Translations under genes and position numbers: made by a program | Shown here: in pieces, positions 5,537 through 10,050 of the stretch | How positions within the stretch are numbered: position 1 is the stretch's first letter | How the letters are laid out: each line of letters opens with the position of its first letter | Source: JALOTE01 sp031422195 | GTDB lineage: Bacteria > Pseudomonadota > Alphaproteobacteria > Rhizobiales > Rhizobiaceae | DNA: 10,050 bases | Direction of reading: 5' to 3' | Assembly: GCA_031422195.1 (NCBI GenBank) | Contig: JANOPZ010000060.1 | Location: 1 to 10,050 of the forward strand | Notes under the pieces: generated by a model | Seen by the model: only the letters and a program-made list of their open reading frames with translations | What the model was told of the DNA's origin: nothing | The model's database searches: none

Positions 5537-6352
5537 ATGTGCAATGTATGCCTAATCGAAAATGTCAAAGCTGATATGGTTTCGCGCCGGTCATTGTTTA
5601 AGGGCGCTGCTGCCGCCACGGTTGCAGCCGTTGCTGCGGGCATGGTTTCTGCCAAGCCAGCCTTGGCACAATCTTCTGGCAAAGTGGTTGATCTCACGCA
5701 CACTTATGACGGAAGCTTTCCAACTTTTGATGGCAACCCCGGCATTATCTACGATGCCGCTGTGCCGTATACGCCCGGCGGATATCAGCTTTGGAAACTC
5801 ACCATATTTGAACATACCGGCACACATATCGATACGCCGTTGCATTTCACAGAGGCTGGAACATCCGTTGATGCCCTGCCGGTTGAAAGCCTGATGTGTC
5901 CACTATGCGTGATCGACATTAAGGCCAAAGCCAAAGACGACGCCAATGCTATGGTTATGCCCGAAGATATTGAGGCTTGGATTTCTGCCAATGGCGAAAT
6001 TCCAGCTGGCGCGCTCGTGGCGATGAATTCCGGCTGGGCACCCAAAGTGGGCGATGCTTCCTTCCGCAACACGCCGGATGGCAAACTGGCCTTCCCCGGT
6101 TTTTCAAAAGCCGCTTGCGATGCATTGGCTGAACGCAATGTTGCGGCTATTGGCGTCGATACTTTGTCACTTGATCCCGGCAATTCAGCTGATTTTGCGG
6201 TGCATTATTCTTGGCTCCCCGGCGGGCGTTACGGCATTGAAAACCTGGCCAATCTCGATGCTGTACCAGCCAAAGGCGCAACTGTGTTTGTTGGCGCACC
6301 CAAGCATAAAGGCGGCACAGGCGGCCCTGCCCGCGTGATGGCCGTTGTTTGA
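5537..6352 (+). CDS. Tat-exported cyclase-family metal hydrolase
   Basis: This encodes 271 residues. The cyclase family (PF04199) includes bacterial kynurenine formamidase and other amide or lactone hydrolases. The metal-binding signature is present as EHTGTHIDTPLHF (H..TH.D.P.H). Other family segments are VVDLTHTYDGSFPTF near residue 50, DTLSLDPG, and the C-terminal GAPKHKGGTGGPARVMAVV. Export is indicated by a twin-arginine motif SRRSLFK (residues 16-22), a hydrophobic Ala/Val stretch and PALAQ. The ATG at 5537 is preferred because GGGGAA lies at 5526-5531. This leaves 13 residues containing C2-x-x-C5 ahead of the Tat motif. The alternative ATG at 5576 starts right at the Tat motif but has no good ribosome site. 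It is coupled to the AhpD-like gene. Substrate unknown; kynurenine is not implied by anything nearby. Confidence 0.88.
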   Translation: MCNVCLIENVKADMVSRRSLFKGAAAATVAAVAAGMVSAKPALAQSSGKVVDLTHTYDGSFPTFDGNPGIIYDAAVPYTPGGYQLWKLTIFEHTGTHIDTPLHFTEAGTSVDALPVESLMCPLCVIDIKAKAKDDANAMVMPEDIEAWISANGEIPAGALVAMNSGWAPKVGDASFRNTPDGKLAFPGFSKAACDALAERNVAAIGVDTLSLDPGNSADFAVHYSWLPGGRYGIENLANLDAVPAKGATVFVGAPKHKGGTGGPARVMAVV

Positions 6353-6747
6353 TGGCAACAGTTCCACTTCTAACCGATGAAGCGGCAGGGGCAGAGGCCC
6401 TTGCCGTTTTCGATGATATCCGAGCCAAACGCAGCACAGATTATGTTAATAATTTCTGGCGTGCGCTCGCTTCTGACCCCGCGCTTTTGAAAGCGACTTG
6501 GGAGCGCCTTCAAATGGTGATGGGGCCAGGCGCACTTGATCCATTGGTGAAAGAAATGATCTATGTGGCGGTTTCCGTTACCAATGGGTGCAGCTATTGC
6601 ACCCACTCCCACACAGCTGCCGCGCGCGCCAAAGGCATGACGCAAGAGCAACATGGCGAGTTGATGGCGGTCATCGGCATGGCAAACCAAACCAATGCGC
6701 TGGCCGTGGCGACGCAAGTTGAGGTAGATGACGTGTTTAAGGCTTAA
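6352..6747 (+). CDS. AhpD-like/carboxymuconolactone decarboxylase-family protein
   Basis: This encodes 131 residues of the all-helical AhpD/CMD fold. The redox signature is intact: E68, then NGCSYCTHSH with C80, C83 and H87, the E-11-CxxCxxxH pattern of the AhpD proton relay and thiol pair. Such proteins act as peroxidase-linked thiol reductases or as general peroxidase-related enzymes. The pair of cysteines argues against a pure decarboxylase. No signal peptide is seen, so it should be cytoplasmic while its operon partner is predicted to be exported. The ATG overlaps the cyclase stop as TGATG, indicating translational coupling. Its TAA at 6745-6747 overlaps the stop of the convergent thioesterase. 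The partner peroxidase or substrate cannot be identified here. Confidence 0.88.
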   Translation: MATVPLLTDEAAGAEALAVFDDIRAKRSTDYVNNFWRALASDPALLKATWERLQMVMGPGALDPLVKEMIYVAVSVTNGCSYCTHSHTAAARAKGMTQEQHGELMAVIGMANQTNALAVATQVEVDDVFKA

Positions 6748-7151
6748 GGCGCAATTGGCGTTGGCTGGCCTTCACTGTTCAGCGCAACCATCACGAAATC
6801 AGCATGGGTCACCAATTGCCGATCGCCTGCTCTCAAATAACGCTGCGCCCAAGCTTCAACCCGCAGCGTCATTGACGTGCGTCCAACGCGAGTTATCGAG
6901 GTATAAATACATAATGTGTCACCAATTTTAACCGGTGCAATAAAACTCATTTCTTTCACAGCAGCCGTCACCACACGGCCATTGGCACGCTCAGCGGCAC
7001 GGATGCCACAAGACAAATCCATCTGCGCCATGACCCAGCCGCCAAAAATATCGCCAGCCGCATTGGCATCAGCCGGCATGGCCAGCGTGCGAAGCGTGAG
7101 TTCACCCATGGGTTCACTTTTCGGCTCATTTTGCAGTTCAATTTTGGTCAT
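6744..7151 (-). CDS. Acyl-CoA thioesterase, YciA-type hotdog fold
   Basis: This encodes 135 residues, a single hotdog domain, the usual size for YciA-like enzymes that hydrolyse acyl-CoA to free acid and CoA in the cytoplasm. The motif ANAAGDIFGGWVMAQMDLSC (residues 29-48) carries the likely catalytic D34 and the start of the central hotdog helix. It is followed by RVVTAAVKEMSFIAPVKIGD and then TSITRVGRTSMTLRVEAWAQ, the standard strand pattern. Translation is open back to 7190, but the ATG at 7151 has GGAGA seven bases upstream and begins the normal N-terminus. It is divergent from the GMC oxidoreductase. Acyl chain preference cannot be read from sequence. Confidence 0.92.
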   Translation of the reverse strand: MTKIELQNEPKSEPMGELTLRTLAMPADANAAGDIFGGWVMAQMDLSCGIRAAERANGRVVTAAVKEMSFIAPVKIGDTLCIYTSITRVGRTSMTLRVEAWAQRYLRAGDRQLVTHADFVMVALNSEGQPTPIAP

Positions 7152-7172
7152 CGCACGTCTCCAACTGTCTTT

Positions 7173-7200
7173 GGCATAAAGCAGCAGCATATTGCGTCAA
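7173..7200 (-). promoter_or_regulatory. Candidate promoter of the thioesterase gene
   Basis: On the minus strand TTGACG (7200-7195) and TATGCC (7178-7173) are separated by 16 bases. The -35 is close to consensus and the -10 is weak. Three TTGCG boxes on the plus strand (7192, 7201, 7208) overlap or flank the -35, two of them as a direct TTGCGA repeat seven bases apart. No clear promoter for the divergent GMC gene was found in the remaining bases to 7275. Confidence 0.35.
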
Positions 7201-7275
7201 TTGCGACTTGCGATTTTTCCTGCCACGTCGCATCCAGCGCTTCACAAACGTGAACCATCAGCAAACACAGCAGCC

Positions 7276-8892
7276 ATGAACATTTATGATTTCATCATTA
7301 TCGGCGCAGGCTCGGCGGGCTGTGTTTTGGCTGATAAATTGTCGGCCAGCGGAAAATATTCGGTGCTGGTGCTTGAAGCCGGCGGCGATGACCGTCGTTT
7401 CTTCATCCAAATGCCACTTGGCTATGGCAAAACATTTTATAACCCCGCCGTCAATTGGATGTATGCAGCCGAGCCCGACGCCGGGATCAATAATCAACGT
7501 GACCACTGGCCACGCGGCAAGGTTTTGGGCGGCTCGTCCTCGATTAATGCCATGGTGTGGATTCGCGGCCACCGCGATGATTATGAATCGTGGAAAGCTG
7601 CCGGAAACTCAGGCTGGGGCTGGGATGATGTGTTGCCTGCTTTCAAAGCCATCGAAGACAATCAAGCGGGCGCAAATATTTATCGCGGCACGGGCGGGCC
7701 TTTGCACATTTGCGAGACACGACACCAAGTTCACCCGCTGACGCAAACGTATATCGAAGCCTGCGGCGCAACAGGCTTGGCTTACAATCCTGACTTTAAC
7801 GGTGAAACACAGGAAGGCGCAGGCACTTACCAGTTAACGACTAAAAACGGCTTGCGTATGAGCGCCGCTAAAGCTTTTTTGCGCCCTGCAATGAAGCGCA
7901 AAACGGTCACTGTTCTCAAACATGCGGCGGCCACCAGAATTTTGTTTGAAGGCAAACGCGCTACCGGGGTGGTGTATGATTATAAAGGCCAGCAATGCCA
8001 ATGCCTCGCGGCGCGCGAAGTCATTGTCTCTGGTGGTGCGATTAACTCGCCGCAATTGTTACAACTGTCCGGTATTGGTCCTGCATCGCTTTTAGCCAAA
8101 CACAACATCCCAATCGTTCAAGAAAACGCCAATGTCGGCCAACATCTGCAAGACCATCTTGGCATTAATTACACATGGCGCATGAAAGTGCCAACGCTCA
8201 ACGATGAGCTGCGCCCATGGTGGGGCAAGCTGAAAGTTGGTTTGCAATTTTTACTGTTTCGTAAAGGCCCGCTTAGCTTGTCCATCAACCATGGCGGCGG
8301 GTTTTTCAAAACCGATCAATCTTACTCAGCGCCCAATATGCAGCTTTACATGCAGGCGTTCTCAACGCTCCTGCCCAAAGCGGGTGAGCGTCCGGTGCTC
8401 AACCCCGACCCATTTTCCGGGCTTTCGATTGGCCTTTCAAATTGCCGCCCCACCGCTCGCGGCCATATTGAAATTAAATCGGCCGACCCGCATCAGCATC
8501 CTACCATCACGCCCAACGCATTTGGTACGGCCCACGACACTGCTGAAATGCTCGCGGCAGTGAAATATTTGCGCAAAATTGCGGCGCAAGAACCGATTGC
8601 CTCACTGATCGCAGAAGAACTGCGCCCCGGGCCGCACGTAAAATCCGACGAACAGCTGATCCATGATTTTAAGCAGCGCTCTGGTACCGTGTATCATCCG
8701 TCTTGCACCTGCCGTATGGGGCCGGATGCAGCGACCAGCGTTGTCGATGCCAGATTGCGCGTCCACGGCATTCAAAACCTCCGTGTCATTGACGCATCAT
8801 CATTTCCCAGCTTGATTGCGGGCAATACCAATGCGCCAGCGATATTGATGGGCTGGAAAGGCGCTGAGATGATTTTGGAGGATAATGCTTGA
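7276..8892 (+). CDS. GMC-family FAD-dependent oxidoreductase (choline/alcohol dehydrogenase type)
   Basis: This encodes 538 residues, normal for GMC flavoproteins that oxidise alcohols, polyols, sugars or choline. The N-terminus YDFIIIGAGSAGCVLADKL (G10-x-G12-x-x-G15) binds the FAD ADP moiety, and VLVLEAGG follows. GMC signature 1 lies at residues about 81-104 (GKVLGGSSSINAMVWIRG) and signature 2 at about 253-267 (GGAINSPQLLQLSGIG). The catalytic His is H474 in VYHPSCTCRMG, with the partner Asn in GNTNAPAILMGWKGAEMIL. The open frame extends to 7192, but the ATG at 7276 gives the usual short lead before the dinucleotide fold; its ribosome site is poor. The stop is followed directly by a long inverted repeat. 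Substrate cannot be assigned; BetA-like resemblance alone does not prove choline use. Confidence 0.93.
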   Translation: MNIYDFIIIGAGSAGCVLADKLSASGKYSVLVLEAGGDDRRFFIQMPLGYGKTFYNPAVNWMYAAEPDAGINNQRDHWPRGKVLGGSSSINAMVWIRGHRDDYESWKAAGNSGWGWDDVLPAFKAIEDNQAGANIYRGTGGPLHICETRHQVHPLTQTYIEACGATGLAYNPDFNGETQEGAGTYQLTTKNGLRMSAAKAFLRPAMKRKTVTVLKHAAATRILFEGKRATGVVYDYKGQQCQCLAAREVIVSGGAINSPQLLQLSGIGPASLLAKHNIPIVQENANVGQHLQDHLGINYTWRMKVPTLNDELRPWWGKLKVGLQFLLFRKGPLSLSINHGGGFFKTDQSYSAPNMQLYMQAFSTLLPKAGERPVLNPDPFSGLSIGLSNCRPTARGHIEIKSADPHQHPTITPNAFGTAHDTAEMLAAVKYLRKIAAQEPIASLIAEELRPGPHVKSDEQLIHDFKQRSGTVYHPSCTCRMGPDAATSVVDARLRVHGIQNLRVIDASSFPSLIAGNTNAPAILMGWKGAEMILEDNA

Positions 8893-9079
8893 AATTTGTG
8901 GGCTGAGTTTACCCCCACCCTCCATCCCTCCCGCAAGGGGGAGGAAGATTCAAACATCGCACTTTTCTTTTTGAACTTCGGGCTTGATACAAAGATTGCA
9001 GGATGACCACAGATGTTAAAGTCCCCCTCCCCCTTGTGGGGAGGGATAAAGGGTGGGGTAAACCCAGCCCACACAAATT
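8893..9079. repeat. 187-base imperfect inverted repeat filling the GMC-enolase gap
   Basis: The arms 8893-8958 and 9012-9079 are inverted copies with a few mismatches and small indels. Both read AATTTGTG, GGCTGRGTTTACCCC, ACCC, ATCCCTCCC, CAAGGGGGAGG and AACATC in order. Each arm also carries its own hairpin: CCTCCC/GGGAGG at 8927-8944 and the 8-base CCCTCCCC/GGGGAGGG at 9025-9045. The 53-base centre holds the fragment GGGCTTGAT and AGGATGAC, like a worn version of other alphaproteobacterial intergenic repeats. No T-run follows the hairpins, so it is not a classic terminator, although such a structure could stall polymerase or protect RNA ends. No transposase or clear target duplication is seen. 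Most likely a REP/MITE-like repeat. Confidence 0.85.
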
Positions 9080-9096
9080 GAGTTGGGGGAAACAAT

Positions 9097-10050
9097 ATGC
9101 ACATCACCAATATTCAAACCTTCGTTGTCGGCAACCCGCCGCCGCATTATGGCGGGCGGTATTTTCTGTTTGTCAAACTCACCACCAACGATAACATCAT
9201 CGGCTATGGCGAATGCTATTCCGCAGCGTTTGACCCGCATCTCACCACAAAACTGATCAAGGATTTAGGCGCGCGATATCTCCTAAACCGCGACCCGCAC
9301 GATACCGAAACATTCTTCCGCCTCTGCCATGGTTCAGGCTTTTCGCAGCGCCCGGACCCAACCGTGATGGGTTGTTTTTCCGCGCTGGAAATGGCTTGCT
9401 GGGATATTATTGGTAAAGCTGCCGGCAAGCCGGTGCACAAGCTGATTGGCGGCAAAGTGCACGAGCGCCTGCGCGTTTATACCTATATGTACCCGCAGTT
9501 CGACGACGAAAAAAACGCCAGTGTTTACCCGTCAGACCTCATAGGCAAAAACGTCTATAACGACCCTGACATGGCCGCTGAATGCGCGCTCAACTGGGTG
9601 AACCAAGGCATGACCGGCCTTAAATTCGACCCCGCCGGGCCCTATACGGCATTTGACGGCCACCAGCCGCGCCTCATCGACATCGATTTGTCAGTGCGCA
9701 TGGTCAAAGCCGTGCGCGAGGCGATTGGCACACGCGCCGACATTTTGTTCGGCACCCACGGCCAGTTTACCCCTTCAGGCGCAGCACGCATGGCCCGCGC
9801 GCTCGAACCTTACGATCCTCTATGGTTTGAAGAACCCGTGCCACCAGATTCGCCCGAAGCCATGGCCAGCATTGCCTCGAAAACCTCAATCCCCATTGCA
9901 GCAGGCGAACGCCTCACCACCATCTGGGAATTTGGCCGCCTTCTCGAAATGCGCGGCGCAAACATCGTGCAGCCGAACTCAGGCCGCTCTGGCGGCATTT
10001 TACAAACCCGCAAAATCGCCGCGCTCGCCGAATACCACCACGCCAGCCTC
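9097..10050 (+). CDS. Enolase-superfamily protein, mandelate racemase/muconate lactonizing type (3' end beyond window)
   Basis: The first 318 codons are present of a protein usually about 380-410 residues long. The N-terminal capping domain includes GYGECYSAAFDP and SALEMACWDIIGKAAGKPVH then KLIGGKV, which are diagnostic. The barrel domain shows GLKFDPAGPY (K176-x-D178), ADILFGTHGQF (219-223 GTHGQ), PLWFEEPVPPD (E245, E246), AAGERL (E271) and IVQPNSGRSGG (N294). Family members abstract a proton alpha to a carboxylate with Mg2+, commonly as sugar-acid dehydratases. By position E246 and E271 should be metal ligands, but the usual first Asp ligand appears as G219 and the usual dyad Asp in QPD appears as N294. 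The start at 9097 has GGGGGA at 9085-9090, just past the inverted repeat. It follows the GMC gene on the same strand, hinting at a joint catabolic route. Reaction unknown. Confidence 0.88.
   Translation, partial: MHITNIQTFVVGNPPPHYGGRYFLFVKLTTNDNIIGYGECYSAAFDPHLTTKLIKDLGARYLLNRDPHDTETFFRLCHGSGFSQRPDPTVMGCFSALEMACWDIIGKAAGKPVHKLIGGKVHERLRVYTYMYPQFDDEKNASVYPSDLIGKNVYNDPDMAAECALNWVNQGMTGLKFDPAGPYTAFDGHQPRLIDIDLSVRMVKAVREAIGTRADILFGTHGQFTPSGAARMARALEPYDPLWFEEPVPPDSPEAMASIASKTSIPIAAGERLTTIWEFGRLLEMRGANIVQPNSGRSGGILQTRKIAALAEYHHASL

Noticed and set aside
8893..9079. Inverted repeat as an insertion sequence, integron site or CRISPR element
   Set aside because: No transposase or integrase lies inside it, no clear target duplication flanks it, and there are only two inverted arms rather than spaced direct repeats.
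8772..9240. Minus-strand open frames across the inverted repeat
   Set aside because: They are made largely of repeat sequence and antisense of two recognised genes; proline/glycine runs come from the G/C tracts.
1..10050. Anti-phage defence, toxin-antitoxin, biosynthetic cluster or prophage genes
   Set aside because: Every substantial gene matches a household, envelope or metabolic family, and no small paired genes or phage proteins were found.

Overview
The window reads as a chromosomal segment of an alphaproteobacterium, most likely in the order Hyphomicrobiales (Rhizobiales). The strongest taxonomic signals are the greA-lpsB gene pair, an arrangement I recall from Rhizobium and Sinorhizobium LPS regions, a GreA protein of the rhizobial type, and a GC/AG-rich intergenic palindrome of a kind common in this order. 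Base composition looks fairly balanced, lower in GC than soil rhizobia. No rRNA, tRNA, CRISPR array, insertion sequence or phage gene was seen. Coding density is high and no gene-free stretch exceeds about 205 bases.

Layout. Positions 1-1186 (minus) hold greA followed 12 bases later by lpsB, an LPS core mannosyltransferase cut by the window edge. A 182-base divergent region carries a convincing greA promoter, a terminator-like hairpin in the greA leader, and a separate hairpin before the next gene. Positions 1369-2487 (plus) encode a secreted PQQ-type aldose dehydrogenase that converges on a small exported TPR protein (2499-3062, minus). Next is a redox pair: an NAD(P)H-dependent FMN reductase (3265-3858, minus, with a good terminator) divergent from an HxlR-family regulator (3934-4350, plus) that keeps the family's N-terminal cysteine. 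An extensin-like lipoprotein with an M15-peptidase-like metal site follows (4409-5437).

Positions 5537-6747 form a two-gene operon: a Tat-exported cyclase-family hydrolase and a translationally coupled AhpD-like protein. It converges, with overlapping stop codons, on a YciA-type acyl-CoA thioesterase (6744-7151, minus). Divergent from the thioesterase is a GMC flavoprotein oxidoreductase (7276-8892). A 187-base imperfect inverted repeat then fills the space before an enolase-superfamily (mandelate racemase/muconate lactonizing type) gene that runs off the window (9097-10050). The last two genes could serve one sugar, polyol or acid catabolic route, but this is inference.

No clearly new multi-gene system is visible. 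The most useful leads are the enolase-superfamily protein, which seems to lack two canonical acidic active-site residues, the 187-base palindrome, the possible attenuator in the greA leader, and the 11-base-phased operator-like repeats in the HxlR divergon.
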